Origin: Mycobacterium asiaticum
Lineage (GTDB): Bacteria > Actinomycetota > Actinomycetes > Mycobacteriales > Mycobacteriaceae
Direction of reading: 5' to 3'
Length of the DNA stretch: 64,000 bases
Assembly: GCF_001673315.1 (NCBI RefSeq)
Contig: NZ_LZLQ01000111.1
Location: 55,334 to 119,333, forward strand
Positions 27,188 through 36,618 of this stretch are shown here, one piece after another. Each line of letters starts with the position of its first letter. Position 1 is the stretch's first letter. The translations under genes were made by a program, and so were the position numbers. The notes under the pieces are model-generated. The model was not told the DNA's origin and made no database searches. It was given only the letters and a program-made list of their open reading frames with translations.

Positions 27188-28341
27188 GACGAGCCTGGTT
27201 GCGCGGCACCGTGCTGATCGCAAGCAGCACGCTGCTCGCCGGCTGTTCTTTCGGGGGGTTGAACTCGCTATCGATGCCCGGTACCGCCGGGCACGGCAGC
27301 GGCGCGTACTCGATCACCATCGAGTTGCCGGACGTGGCGACGCTGCCGCAGAATTCGCCGGTCATGGTCGACGATGTCACCGTCGGAAGTGTGGCTGGGA
27401 TCGCCGCCGAACAGCGGGCCGACGGATCGTTCTACGCCGCGGTCAAGTTGGCGCTGGACAAGCAAGTCGTATTGCCGGCGAACGCCACCGCCAAGGTGTC
27501 CCAGACATCACTGCTGGGATCTTTGCACGTCGAACTAGCCGCACCCACCGATCAACCTCCCGCCAAGGGCAAGTTGCGCGACGGGTCCCGCATCCCGGAG
27601 TCCCGCACCGGCCGGTTCCCGACCACCGAAGAAGTGTTTTCGGCGCTGGGCGTGGTGGTCAACAAGGGCAACGTCGGCGCGCTGGAAGAGATCACCGACG
27701 AGACATACCGCGCCGTCGCGGGACGCCAGGGGCAGTTCCGCGACCTGATGCCCCGCCTCGCGGAGTTGGCATCCGGACTCAACAAACAGGTCAACGACAT
27801 CGTCACCGCGGTGGAAGGCCTCGACCGGTTCTCCTCGATATTGGCGCGCGACAAGGACAATCTGGGCCGGGCGCTGGACACCTTGCCGGACGCGCTCCGG
27901 GTGCTCAACAAGAATCGGGACCACATCGTCGAAGCGTTCTCCGCGCTGCGCAGACTGGCGCAGGTCACCTCGAATGTGTTGTCCAAGACCAAAGTCGACT
28001 TGGCCGCCGACCTGAAAGACCTGTATTCGGTGCTCAAGGCGCTGAACGACAGCCGCAAGAACTTCGTGACCGCGTTGCAGATCATGCTTACGTTCCCGTT
28101 CCCCAACTTCGGCATCAAGCAGGCGGTGCGCGGTGACTACCTCAACGTATTCACCACGTTCGACCTGACGTTGCGCCGGCTCGGTGAGACGTTTTTCACC
28201 ACGTCCTACGCGCTCGACCCGAACATGATGCACATGGAGGAAGTGCTCAATCCGCCCGACTTCCTGACGGGCGAGCTGGCCAATCTGTCCGGACAAGCGG
28301 CCGACCCGTTCAAGATTCCGCCCGGCACGGCGTCGCAGTAG
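27184..28341 (+). CDS. mce4E: Mce4E (LprN), lipoprotein of the Mce4 importer
   Basis: 385 residues, equivalent to LprN/Rv3495c (384). A lipoprotein signal peptide ends in the lipobox LLAGC (Cys22). The MCE domain (LPQNSPVMVDDVTVGSVAGI) lies near residues 50-120 and is followed by the helical region. It is the only lipidated MCE subunit here. Start ATG at 27184 overlaps the mce4D stop as ATGA. Ends 10 bases before mce4F. Confidence 0.93.
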   Translation: MRRAWLRGTVLIASSTLLAGCSFGGLNSLSMPGTAGHGSGAYSITIELPDVATLPQNSPVMVDDVTVGSVAGIAAEQRADGSFYAAVKLALDKQVVLPANATAKVSQTSLLGSLHVELAAPTDQPPAKGKLRDGSRIPESRTGRFPTTEEVFSALGVVVNKGNVGALEEITDETYRAVAGRQGQFRDLMPRLAELASGLNKQVNDIVTAVEGLDRFSSILARDKDNLGRALDTLPDALRVLNKNRDHIVEAFSALRRLAQVTSNVLSKTKVDLAADLKDLYSVLKALNDSRKNFVTALQIMLTFPFPNFGIKQAVRGDYLNVFTTFDLTLRRLGETFFTTSYALDPNMMHMEEVLNPPDFLTGELANLSGQAADPFKIPPGTASQ

Positions 28342-28351
28342 AGGCGGGGAC

Positions 28352-30034
28352 ATGATCGACAGACTCACCAAAATCCAGCTCGCCATCTTCGGCGTGATCA
28401 CCGTCATCACCCTGGTCGTCATGGCGATCTTCTACCTGCGGTTACCGGCCACCTTCGGAATCGGAACCTACGGTGTGAGCGCCGATTTCGTCGCGGGCGG
28501 CGGTCTGTACAAGAACGCCAACGTCACCTATCGGGGCGTGGCGGTGGGGCGGGTCGAGTCGGTCCAGCTCAATCCCAACGGGGTCACTGCCGATATGCGG
28601 CTGAACAGCGGAACCCCGATCCCGGCCAACGTCACCGCCACCGTCAAGAGTGTGTCGGCGATCGGTGAGCAGTACATCGACTTGGTACCGCCGAAGAATC
28701 CGGCGTCGGGCAAGTTGCGCAACGGAGCGAAGATCGACCGGAGCAACACCCGCATCGGCCAGGACGTCGCCGACCTCCTGAAGCAGGCCGAGACGCTGGT
28801 CAACAGCATCGGTGACACGCGGTTGCGCGAGGTGCTGCACGAGGCATTCGTCGCGACCAACGGCACCGGACCGGAGCTGGCCAGGCTGGTCCAGTCGGCC
28901 CGGCTGCTGGTGGACGAAGCCAACACCAACTACCCACAGGTCTCCCAGCTGATCGATCAGGCCGGCCCGTTCCTGCAGGCTCAGGTGCGCGCCGGTGCCG
29001 ACATCAGGTCGCTGTCGGACGGGTTGGCACGGTTCACCTCCGAAGTCCGGCAGGCCGATCCCCGGTTACGCGACACGTTGGCAACCGCCCCCGGCACGAT
29101 CGACGAGGCCAACAACACATTCGCCGGTATTCGGCCCTCGTTCCCGGCGCTGGCAGCGAACATGGCGAATCTGGGCCGAGTGGGCGTCATCTACCACAAA
29201 ACGATCGAACAACTACTAGTGGTCTTCCCGGCGCTCTTCGCCGCGATCACCACCGCTGCCGGCGGTCAGCCCCAGGATGAAGGCGCCAAGCTGGACTTCA
29301 AGCTCGACTTGAACGACCCGCCGCAGTGCAATACGGGCTTCATACCGTCGCCGTTGATCCGGACACCCGCCGACGAGACGGTGCGCGAGATACCCCGCGA
29401 CTTGTACTGCAAGACCGCCCAGAACGACCCCAGTGCGGTGCGCGGTGCCCGCAACTACCCTTGCCAGGAATTCCCCGGCAAGCGAGCACCCACAGTGCAG
29501 CTGTGCCGCGACCCGCGCGGTTATGTGCCTACCGGCACCAACCCATGGCGCGGGCCTCCGATTCCGTATGGGACGCCGGTCACCAACGGCCTGAACATCT
29601 TGCCGCCCAACCACTTCCCCTACATCCCGCCAGGCGCAGACCCGGATCCGGGCATCCCGGTGGTCGGCCCGCCGCCGCCCGGGGTGACACCGGGACCCGG
29701 TCCGGCGCCGCACCAACCGGCCTACGACCCGCCGCCGCCCAACGACAGCGGGCCGCCCCCGGGCAACCCGTCCTGGATGCCGCCGAACTATCCGCCGGTG
29801 CCGCCGCAACTTCCGTACCCCAAGTACCTCGAGGCGCCGCCGCCCCCGCTGGGGACAGGGCCGGCGGCCGGTCCGGAGCCGCAGGCCAGCGGTTCGGCGT
29901 ACACCACCTATGACCCGACGACCGGCCGGTTCCAGGATCCGGCGGGCGGCACTGGTATCTTCGCGTCCGGTATCGCCGGTACCGCCAGCGCGGAGAACTG
30001 GGTGGACCTGATGCTCGCCCCCAAACCCCTGTGA
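28352..30034 (+). CDS. mce4F: Mce4F, steroid-importer MCE protein
   Basis: 560 residues, matching Rv3494c (564). Anchor near residues 7-27 (LAIFGVITVITLVVMAIFYL), MCE domain near 40-115 (LYKNANVTYRGVAVGRVESV), helical region to about 310. A Cys-containing segment (CNTGFIPSP, DLYCKTAQ, NYPCQEF, VQLCRDP) and a Pro-rich tail from about residue 425 close the protein. It is the last MCE subunit of the operon. ATG at 28352 follows GAGGCGGGG. Confidence 0.93.
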   Translation: MIDRLTKIQLAIFGVITVITLVVMAIFYLRLPATFGIGTYGVSADFVAGGGLYKNANVTYRGVAVGRVESVQLNPNGVTADMRLNSGTPIPANVTATVKSVSAIGEQYIDLVPPKNPASGKLRNGAKIDRSNTRIGQDVADLLKQAETLVNSIGDTRLREVLHEAFVATNGTGPELARLVQSARLLVDEANTNYPQVSQLIDQAGPFLQAQVRAGADIRSLSDGLARFTSEVRQADPRLRDTLATAPGTIDEANNTFAGIRPSFPALAANMANLGRVGVIYHKTIEQLLVVFPALFAAITTAAGGQPQDEGAKLDFKLDLNDPPQCNTGFIPSPLIRTPADETVREIPRDLYCKTAQNDPSAVRGARNYPCQEFPGKRAPTVQLCRDPRGYVPTGTNPWRGPPIPYGTPVTNGLNILPPNHFPYIPPGADPDPGIPVVGPPPPGVTPGPGPAPHQPAYDPPPPNDSGPPPGNPSWMPPNYPPVPPQLPYPKYLEAPPPPLGTGPAAGPEPQASGSAYTTYDPTTGRFQDPAGGTGIFASGIAGTASAENWVDLMLAPKPL

Positions 30035-30071
30035 TCAGAGCGCTTTGACGACACCCGTTGAGGGATCAGTA

Positions 30072-30845
30072 GTGGCAGAACAGCAGTCGACGACGCAACG
30101 CGTGCGCCGCCGTGCGTCGCGTGCGGCGGGCCCGCCGACCAGCGAGGCGGCGACCGAGACGTCCGAGGCGTTGCCCGAGGAGGGAGCGACCGGCACGGTC
30201 GAAACTCCGGTGTCGGAGGCCGAGCCGAAGGCCAAGCCCGACAAGAAGACCAACAAGAAGACCAACAAGACCGACAAGACCAATAAGACCAACAAATCGT
30301 TGACGCGCTTGCGTCCGCCGCCGCGGCGCCGAGCCCACCGGGCTCTGGTGGGTTGGGTATCCCTGGCAGCCGCAGTGTTGACCATCGCCGCGTTGGCCTG
30401 GGGCGTAACCGTGCTGGCCCTCCAGCACCGCGACGCACAGGCCCGTGAGGCCCGTGAACAGCGCTTCGTCGACGCCGCTCGGCAGACCGTGGTGAACATG
30501 TTCAGCTACACCCAGGACAACATCGACGAATCGGTCAACCGCTTCGTGAACGGCACCAGTGGTCCGCTGCGCGAGAAGTTTGGTCCGGACAGCATCTCCT
30601 TCCTCAAAGAGCTGTTCCGCAAGACCAACGCGAACTCGGAAGCGGTCGTCAACGGCGCCGCTTTGGAAAGCATTGACGAGATCAGCGAGAATGCGTCGGT
30701 ATTGGTCGCGGTGCGGGTGACGGTCGCCGACATCGACGGCGTCAACAAGCCGTCCCAACCGTACCGATTGCGGGTCATCGTGCACGAGGACGAATCCGGC
30801 CGAATGACCGGTTACGACCTGATGTATCCGAATGGTGGCAACTAG
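30072..30845 (+). CDS. Mce-associated protein Mam4A (Rv3493c-like)
   Basis: 257 residues with a cytoplasmic N-terminal tail, one membrane segment near residues 97-119 (LVGWVSLAAAVLTIAALAW), and an outer domain of the Mce-associated family (RFVDAARQTVVNMFSYTQ). The tail carries a Lys/Asn/Thr run built from KTNKK and DKTNKTNK units. Mce-associated (Mas) proteins stabilise MCE complexes. I prefer the GTG at 30072 behind AGGGAT; a TTG at 30045 would add nine residues. Confidence 0.85.
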   Translation: MAEQQSTTQRVRRRASRAAGPPTSEAATETSEALPEEGATGTVETPVSEAEPKAKPDKKTNKKTNKTDKTNKTNKSLTRLRPPPRRRAHRALVGWVSLAAAVLTIAALAWGVTVLALQHRDAQAREAREQRFVDAARQTVVNMFSYTQDNIDESVNRFVNGTSGPLREKFGPDSISFLKELFRKTNANSEAVVNGAALESIDEISENASVLVAVRVTVADIDGVNKPSQPYRLRVIVHEDESGRMTGYDLMYPNGGN

Positions 30846-31336
30846 TGCGCTGGTTCCGGTGGCTGTCTGTCGCCGCCACATGCCTGGCGGTGGCGGTCAT
30901 AGTTGGATCCTCGGCCGTCGGTGGCTGGCTTTACTGGAAGCGAGTGGAAGTTCAGGGCGAACAGACTGCGCGCGCAGTGTTGCCCAAAATGGCCGAGCGG
31001 GAGATCCCGCAGTTTTTCGGGTACGACTACCAAACCATCGAGCGAAGCCTCACCGACGTGTATCCGTTGCTCACGCCGGGCTACCGCCAGGAATTCAAGA
31101 AGGTCGTCAACGAGCAGATCATCCCTGAAGCCAAGAAACGCGAGATGGTGGTTCAGGTCAACGTCGTCGGGGTCGGACTCATGGCCGCCAATCGCGATTC
31201 GGCCACCGCGATGGTTTACATGAATCGCACGATGACCGACAAGTCACGCGAGCCGCACTACGAAGGCAGCCGCTTGCGCGTGGAGTATCAGCGCATCGAC
31301 GGCAAGTGGCTGATCGCTTACATCACGCCGATCTAG
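30845..31336 (+). CDS. Mce-associated protein Mam4B (Rv3492c-like)
   Basis: 163 residues, the size of Rv3492c. N-terminal membrane segment at about residues 6-27 (LSVAATCLAVAVIVGSSAVGG), then a Mas-type outer domain (FFGYDYQTIERSLTDVYPLL). The start GTG shares its G with the stop of the upstream gene (TAGTG). It ends the mce4 operon and converges with the Rv3491-like gene, leaving one base between stops. Members of this family support assembly of the Mce tube. Confidence 0.88.
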   Translation: MRWFRWLSVAATCLAVAVIVGSSAVGGWLYWKRVEVQGEQTARAVLPKMAEREIPQFFGYDYQTIERSLTDVYPLLTPGYRQEFKKVVNEQIIPEAKKREMVVQVNVVGVGLMAANRDSATAMVYMNRTMTDKSREPHYEGSRLRVEYQRIDGKWLIAYITPI

Positions 31337-31337
31337 C

Positions 31338-31916
31338 TCAGAAACAGATCGCGATCTCGTTGCATCGCAACGGGTACCGCTCGACAGGGCTGGGCGGCGG
31401 CCCGGCCAGTTGCAGTGAGAACGGTTCCTTTTTCATGTCCGACTGCAGACCACACACCGCGCCGTGCAGTGTGGTGTGGGTGCCGGTCAGTGTTTCGTCG
31501 CTGAATGCGTAGGTTTCGCTGGACGGGGCAAAACTGCCGTCCGGACACGCCACCCCTTCAGACTTGCTCACCTGAAATGTCCACAGCAGGCTGCTCATTC
31601 GGGCGCGGGAACTGAAGTTCTGCAGGTGTTCCTCGCGGGTGTTGTTCGCCGGTGTGGTGCTCACGATGTTCAGCGCACAGTTCATCGCCCAGACGATGGG
31701 GTCCGAGTAGTCGTTCATGTTGCGGGTGCCGCTCGGCTGATCGCACAGCGCCGACATCGTCCAGCTGGCACCGGATACGCCCGCCTGCTGGAAGGCGTAG
31801 GTGCCATCTGGCGGTGGGCCGATCGCATGGGCCGGAGAACTTGAATCGAGTGCCATTCCGGCTGCGACGGCCGTGCCGATGGCGGCGCCGGCGGCCAGCC
31901 CACGACGGATGTTCAC
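31338..31916 (-). CDS. Secreted protein of unknown function (Rv3491-like)
   Basis: 192 residues, the length of Rv3491. A signal peptide (NIRRGLAAGAAIGTAVAAGMAL) ends near AHA at about residue 32. The mature part has five or six cysteines (ALCDQP, MNCALN, VACPDG, AVCGLQ, LRCNEIAICF), suggesting disulfides. The start is a GTG at 31916 behind AAGGAGGG; the open frame upstream encodes no sensible leader. No function is known to me. Confidence 0.85.
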   Translation of the reverse strand: MNIRRGLAAGAAIGTAVAAGMALDSSSPAHAIGPPPDGTYAFQQAGVSGASWTMSALCDQPSGTRNMNDYSDPIVWAMNCALNIVSTTPANNTREEHLQNFSSRARMSSLLWTFQVSKSEGVACPDGSFAPSSETYAFSDETLTGTHTTLHGAVCGLQSDMKKEPFSLQLAGPPPSPVERYPLRCNEIAICF

Positions 31917-32006
31917 TCGCCCTCCTTCGTGGTCAGGTTGCACTGCAAACACGCTGCATTTGAGTATCACAGCGATCCGGCGCGAACACCATGGCTTGCG
32001 CCCCGG

Positions 32007-33506
32007 TTATTCGTCGCCGGTCGAGCCGGGTTCGGCGAGCGCGTCCAGAAACGATCGGGCCCAGCGGTCCACGTCATGAGCCAGCACTTGGCGGCGCATT
32101 GCGCGCATCCGGCGCCGGCCCTCTTCGTCGGGCTGATTGAGCGCCGCCTCGATCGCGTCCTTGACGCCCTCGAGGTCGTGCGGATTGACCAGGTAGGCCT
32201 GACGCAATTCGGCTGCGGCGCCGGTGAATTCGGACAGGACCAGGGCGCCGCCCAAATCGCTGCGGCACGCGACGTACTCCTTGGCCACCAGGTTCATCCC
32301 GTCGCGCAGGGGAGTGACGAGCATGACGTCACTGGCGACGAAGAACGCGATCAGCTCTTCACGGGGGACCGGACGATGCAGGTAGTGCACCACGGCGTGA
32401 CCGACCTCGGCGTACTCGCCGTTGATGTGGCCGACTTGCCGTTCGATGTCGTTGCGCAAAATCTGGTAGCTCTCGACGCGCTCCCGGCTGGGAGTGGCCA
32501 GCTGGATCAGCACGGTGTCGTCCCGTTTGGCGCGGCCTTCGGCGAGCAACTCGTCCAGCGCTTTGAGCCGCACATCGATGCCCTTGGTGTAGTCGAGTCG
32601 GTCGACGCCGAGCAGGATCTTGCGCGGATTGCCGAGCTCGGCGCGGATCTCTCTGGCCCGTCGCCGGATGCCGCGTTCCCGGGCGGCCTGGTCCAGCGCG
32701 CTGGAGTCGATGGAGATGGGGAAGGCGCCCACCCGCACGGTGCGGGATTCGTATTCCACCTCGCCGAATCGCGCCCGAACTCCGACCGAGCCGCGCGATG
32801 TGTTGGCGCCGAGCAACTGGCGGGCCAGCACCAGGAAATTCTGCGCGCCACCGGGCAGATGAAAACCCACCAGGTCGGCACCCAGCAACCCCTGGATGAT
32901 CTGGTTGCGCCACGGCATCTGCCGGAACAGCTCAACGGGCGGGAAGGGGATGTGCAGGAAGAACCCGATGGTCAGGTCAGGGCGCAGGGTGCGGAGCATT
33001 TTCGGCACCAGTTGCAGTTGATAGTCCTGCACCCAGACGGTTCCGCCCTTGGCGGCCGCCCGCGCGGTGGCTTCGGCGAACCGCTGGTTGACGTCGACGT
33101 AGCGTTCCCACCATTCGCGGTGATAGATCGGCTTGACGATGACGTCGTGATACAGCGGCCACAGTGTCGCGTTGGAAAATCCTTCGTAATACTGTGCGAC
33201 GTCTTCGGAACTGAGCCACACCGGATGCAGTTGCAGTTCATCCTGGACGATGGGCTCGGGGTCGGGATCTACGTCGTCGCTGACCAGACCGGGCCAGCCG
33301 ATCCAGGCTCCGCGGCGTTTGCGCAACAACGGCTCCAGGGCCGTGACCAAGCCTCCCGGACTGCGTTTCCAGGTGGTGCTGCCATCGGGCAGCCGTTCCA
33401 GGTCGACCGGCAGCCGGTTGGCCACCACTACGAAGTCGGAGTCCCCGTAGTTCGCTGACTTATCCGGACTCTTGGCCTTCGAGGTGCGGCCACCCCCGGA
33501 AGCCAT
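32007..33506 (-). CDS. otsA: Trehalose-6-phosphate synthase OtsA
   Basis: 499 residues, glycosyltransferase family 20, the same length as Rv3490 (500). Signatures include [14 protein letters not shown] near residue 26, WIGWPG near 67, [15 protein letters not shown] near 155 and [15 protein letters not shown] near 208. The C-terminal donor site [12 protein letters not shown] is near residue 398. It transfers glucose from UDP- or ADP-glucose to glucose-6-phosphate in the cytosol to make trehalose-6-phosphate, precursor of trehalose and its mycolates. The ATG at 33506 overlaps the stop of a 54-residue upstream gene (TAATG). Confidence 0.95.
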   Translation of the reverse strand: MASGGGRTSKAKSPDKSANYGDSDFVVVANRLPVDLERLPDGSTTWKRSPGGLVTALEPLLRKRRGAWIGWPGLVSDDVDPDPEPIVQDELQLHPVWLSSEDVAQYYEGFSNATLWPLYHDVIVKPIYHREWWERYVDVNQRFAEATARAAAKGGTVWVQDYQLQLVPKMLRTLRPDLTIGFFLHIPFPPVELFRQMPWRNQIIQGLLGADLVGFHLPGGAQNFLVLARQLLGANTSRGSVGVRARFGEVEYESRTVRVGAFPISIDSSALDQAARERGIRRRAREIRAELGNPRKILLGVDRLDYTKGIDVRLKALDELLAEGRAKRDDTVLIQLATPSRERVESYQILRNDIERQVGHINGEYAEVGHAVVHYLHRPVPREELIAFFVASDVMLVTPLRDGMNLVAKEYVACRSDLGGALVLSEFTGAAAELRQAYLVNPHDLEGVKDAIEAALNQPDEEGRRRMRAMRRQVLAHDVDRWARSFLDALAEPGSTGDE

Positions 33507-33670
33507 TAGCTCTCGTGCTTCGCCGGTCCAATACCGAGCATGGACAAAAAGACGCGGCACTCGTCGGCGTCGGTCGCGTACGCGGCGACGACGCGGCGGG
33601 CCTGGCTCGCGGTGCTGTCGGCCAGGGGCTCCACGTCACCGATGTCACTATGATCCGTTTTTGTGGGCAT
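33506..33670 (-). CDS. 54-residue protein coupled to otsA (Rv3489-like)
   Basis: A short frame, [16 protein letters not shown] then [21 protein letters not shown] and [17 protein letters not shown], of 54 residues. It starts with ATG at 33670 and its TAA shares an A with the otsA ATG. M. tuberculosis Rv3489, also 54 residues at the same place, closely resembles it. The conserved position and overlap argue for a real gene co-translated with otsA; function unknown. Confidence 0.8.
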   Translation of the reverse strand: MPTKTDHSDIGDVEPLADSTASQARRVVAAYATDADECRVFLSMLGIGPAKHES

Positions 33671-33800
33671 CTGCTAATGCTATGCCAACGGGAGCTTCGG
33701 GCTGGTGGTCGGGCTGCGCGCACCGGCAACCCACGGATTCTCTGGTTACACACTGGCCGTAATGTGTAAAGACCAACGGGTGACGAGTGAGGTGGGCGGA

Positions 33801-34745
33801 ATGACGGTTCCCGATCAGGCCAGTGGCCAGGATGGCCAGGCGGACAGCGCCGAGGCGCCGGAGTTCGTGGCCTACGAAACGCTTGACGAGGGCCGTATAG
33901 CGCGGATCTGGCTGAACCGCCCAGACGCCCACAACGCGCAGAACCGCGGCCTGCTGGTTCAACTCGATGAGGCGTTCTCGCGCGCCGAGGCCGACGACAC
34001 CGTGCGCGTAGTTATCCTGGCCGCGCGCGGCCGGAACTTCTCGGCGGGCCACGACCTGGGATCCGAGCAGGCGCTGCTGGAACGCAAACCCGGCCCCCAG
34101 CAACACCCGACCTTCCGCTCGCATGGCGCCACCCTGGAACCGATCGTCGAAAAGCTTTATCACCAGGAGTGGCATTTCTTCTTCGAGAACACCCGGCGCT
34201 GGCGCGATCTGCGCAAGATCACCATCGCCCAGGTCCAGGGCAACGCGATCTCGGCCGGCCTGATGCTGATCTGGGCGTGCGACCTGATCGTGGCCGCCGA
34301 CAATGCGAAGTTCAGTGACGTGGTAGCAGTGCGGCTCGGCATGCCGGGGGTCGAATACTATGCGCACCCTTGGGAATTCGGGGCGCGTAAGGCTAAAGAG
34401 CTGTTGCTGACCGGTGATTCGCTGGACGCCGATGAGGCCTACCGGCTGGGCATGGTGTCCAAGGTATTCCCGGTCGACGAACTCGAGGACAAGACACTGG
34501 AATTCGCACGACGCATCGCCGAGCGGCCGACCATGGCCTCGCTGCTGGTCAAGGCTTCGGTCAACGCGGCGAGCGACGCCATGGGATTCACCGAGGCGCT
34601 GCGGCATGCGTTCCACATTCACGAACTCGGGCACGCGCACTGGGCCGCCCACAACGAAAGCAGGATGCCGGTCGGGTTGCCGCCCGATGTCGAGGATTGG
34701 CGTACCGCCAAGCCCACCAAGGTCGCTCGTCGCGACACCCCGTGA
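33801..34745 (+). CDS. Enoyl-CoA hydratase/isomerase family protein
   Basis: 314 residues of the crotonase superfamily. The oxyanion-hole segments are GRNFSAGHDLGSEQ near residue 90 and AQVQGNAISAGLMLIWACDL near 150. The member is long, with an extra ~20 residues at each end compared with typical crotonases (about 260). Two acidic positions expected for hydratase activity are not obvious, so it may be an isomerase or hydrolase. The ATG at 33801 follows GAGGTGGGCGG; an earlier ATG at 33762 would add 13 residues. It is transcribed away from the otsA pair. Confidence 0.75.
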   Translation: MTVPDQASGQDGQADSAEAPEFVAYETLDEGRIARIWLNRPDAHNAQNRGLLVQLDEAFSRAEADDTVRVVILAARGRNFSAGHDLGSEQALLERKPGPQQHPTFRSHGATLEPIVEKLYHQEWHFFFENTRRWRDLRKITIAQVQGNAISAGLMLIWACDLIVAADNAKFSDVVAVRLGMPGVEYYAHPWEFGARKAKELLLTGDSLDADEAYRLGMVSKVFPVDELEDKTLEFARRIAERPTMASLLVKASVNAASDAMGFTEALRHAFHIHELGHAHWAAHNESRMPVGLPPDVEDWRTAKPTKVARRDTP

Positions 34746-34899
34746 GTGCGCTAAATCGATTGTGCACGTGAGACTTTGATTGTGCGGTCAGGGTCGGGAT
34801 GAGGCGTCTCCGCCGCCCTGGCCGCACACGCAAATCCCTGGTTGCCCACTGCAGGCCGTAGCCGCCCGGCGGAGCAGCCGCAATCCATGATTCGATAGC

Positions 34900-34913
34900 T
34901 AGAACCTGTTTCA
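34900..34913. promoter_or_regulatory. KstR-consensus match upstream of an SDR gene
   Basis: TAGAACCTGTTTCA fits TnnAACnnGTTnnA, though its outer bases are less symmetric than the operators in the sterol cluster. It ends 21 bases before the GTG of the SDR gene at 34935. Regulation of that gene by KstR or a related TetR protein is inferred. Confidence 0.5.
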
Positions 34914-34934
34914 GTTTCGGCGGAAGGCGTCGCA

Positions 34935-35768
34935 GTGCAGCTTTCATTCCAAGACCGGACATACCTGGTCACCGGCGGCGGTAGCGGTATCGGCAAGGCG
35001 GTGGCCACCGGACTGGTAAGTGACGGCGCGTCCGTGATGATCGTCGGACGCAGCGCCGACCGCCTCGCCGGGGCCGTCGAGGAGATCGAGGGTCTACAGC
35101 TGTCCGGGTCGATCCGCTACGAACCCGCCGACGTCACCAACGAGGACGAGGTCACCCGTGCGGTCGACGCTGCGACGGCGTGGCACGGCCGGCTGCACGG
35201 GGCGGTGCACAGCGCGGGCGGCTCGCTGACGGTGGGGCCAATCACCCACACCGACTCCGATGCGTGGCGTCGCACCGTCGACCTCAACGTCAACGGCACC
35301 ATGTACGTGCTCAAGCACGTCGCGCGCGAACTGGTGCGCGCCGGGGGCGGATCGTTTGTAGGAATCTCCTCGATCGCGGCGAGTAACACCCACCGCTGGT
35401 TCGGGCCGTACGGGGTCACCAAATCGGCGATCGATCACATGATGCAGTTGGCCGCCGACGAACTCGGAGCGTCATGGGTACGCGTCAACAGCATCCGGCC
35501 CGGACTGATCCGTACCGATCTGGTTGACGCGAGCGTGATCCAGTCGCCGGAGATCAGCGGGGATTACGCGCTGTGCACGCCGCTGCCGCGGGTGGGCGAG
35601 GTCGAAGACGTGGCCAACCTGGCGATGTTCCTGCTCAGCGATGCCGCCAGTTTCATCACCGGGCAGTGCATCAACGTCGACGGTGGCCACATGGTGCGTC
35701 GCGGACCGGATTACTCGGCGATGATGGAGCCGATGTTCGGCGCCGACGCGCTGCGCGGCGTGGTCTGA
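34935..35768 (+). CDS. Short-chain dehydrogenase/reductase
   Basis: 277 residues, classical SDR. Cofactor motif TGGGSGIG near residues 14-21, catalytic Ser in VGISSIAAS near 141, YGVTK at about 157-161, and the C-terminal ITGQCINVDGGHMV. The start GTG at 34935 has GGAAGG about 12 bases upstream, and a KstR-type palindrome is nearby. The substrate is unknown; a steroid or acyl-CoA alcohol is plausible from the operator only. Confidence 0.78.
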   Translation: MQLSFQDRTYLVTGGGSGIGKAVATGLVSDGASVMIVGRSADRLAGAVEEIEGLQLSGSIRYEPADVTNEDEVTRAVDAATAWHGRLHGAVHSAGGSLTVGPITHTDSDAWRRTVDLNVNGTMYVLKHVARELVRAGGGSFVGISSIAASNTHRWFGPYGVTKSAIDHMMQLAADELGASWVRVNSIRPGLIRTDLVDASVIQSPEISGDYALCTPLPRVGEVEDVANLAMFLLSDAASFITGQCINVDGGHMVRRGPDYSAMMEPMFGADALRGVV

Positions 35769-35832
35769 AACTCGGAGACAACACATCTCGACCGACCTCA
35801 GCCGACCTCGCGCCGAGCGTTACGCTCGTGCC

Positions 35833-36618
35833 GTGAAACGACTGGAAGGTCAGCGGATTCTGGTGACCGGCGCGGGTTCTGGCATCGGTCAGGCCACCGT
35901 GGTGCGGCTACTGGACGAGGGCGCCGTCGTGGTCGGTGCCGACATCGCGGCGGACGGGCTGGCCCAAACCCGGGCCAAAACCGAAGCGGCCGGTGATCGG
36001 CTGACCACATACGAGATGAACGTCGCCGACGAGCAATCGGTGATCGACGGGGTGCGCTCGGCCGTCGACGCCCTCGGCGGTCTCGATTCGCTGGTCAATG
36101 CGGCCGGCATGCTGCGAGCCGCCCACACCCATCAAACGACTCTTGAGTTGTGGAACCAGATCGTCACCGTCAATTTGACCGGTACCTTCCTGATGGTCCG
36201 CGAGGCGCTGCCGGCGCTGCTGAAAAATCCGCGCAGCACGATCGTCAACTTCAGCTCGACCTCGGCGACCTTCGCCCACCCGTACATGGCCGCCTACGCC
36301 GCGAGCAAAGGTGGCGTGCAGGCCTTCACCCATTCGTTGGCGCTGGAGTACGCAGCCGCCGGATTAAGGGCCGTGTGCGTGGCGCCCGGCAGCATCAAGT
36401 CCGGCATCACCGACGCCACCGGCGGCTACATCCCGCAAGATGCCAACTGGTCATTATTCACCCGGTTGATGCCGATCCTGCCCACCACCGAGACCTCAAG
36501 CGGCACCGGCATGGCAGACCCTTCCGTGGTCGCCGGTGTGATCGCGATGCTGGTCTCTGCGGACGGTGCCTTCATCACTGGGACCGAGATCCGCATCGAC
36601 GGCGGAACGCATGCTTAG
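35833..36618 (+). CDS. Short-chain dehydrogenase/reductase (Rv3485c position)
   Basis: 261 residues, classical SDR. Glycine motif TGAGSGIG at about 13-20, NAAGM near 93, catalytic Ser in NFSSTSAT near 142 and YAASKGG near 155-161. GTG at 35833 has no clear ribosome site. It lies between another SDR and cpsA, as does Rv3485c in M. tuberculosis. Its TAG overlaps the convergent cpsA stop by two bases. Confidence 0.78.
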   Translation: MKRLEGQRILVTGAGSGIGQATVVRLLDEGAVVVGADIAADGLAQTRAKTEAAGDRLTTYEMNVADEQSVIDGVRSAVDALGGLDSLVNAAGMLRAAHTHQTTLELWNQIVTVNLTGTFLMVREALPALLKNPRSTIVNFSSTSATFAHPYMAAYAASKGGVQAFTHSLALEYAAAGLRAVCVAPGSIKSGITDATGGYIPQDANWSLFTRLMPILPTTETSSGTGMADPSVVAGVIAMLVSADGAFITGTEIRIDGGTHA

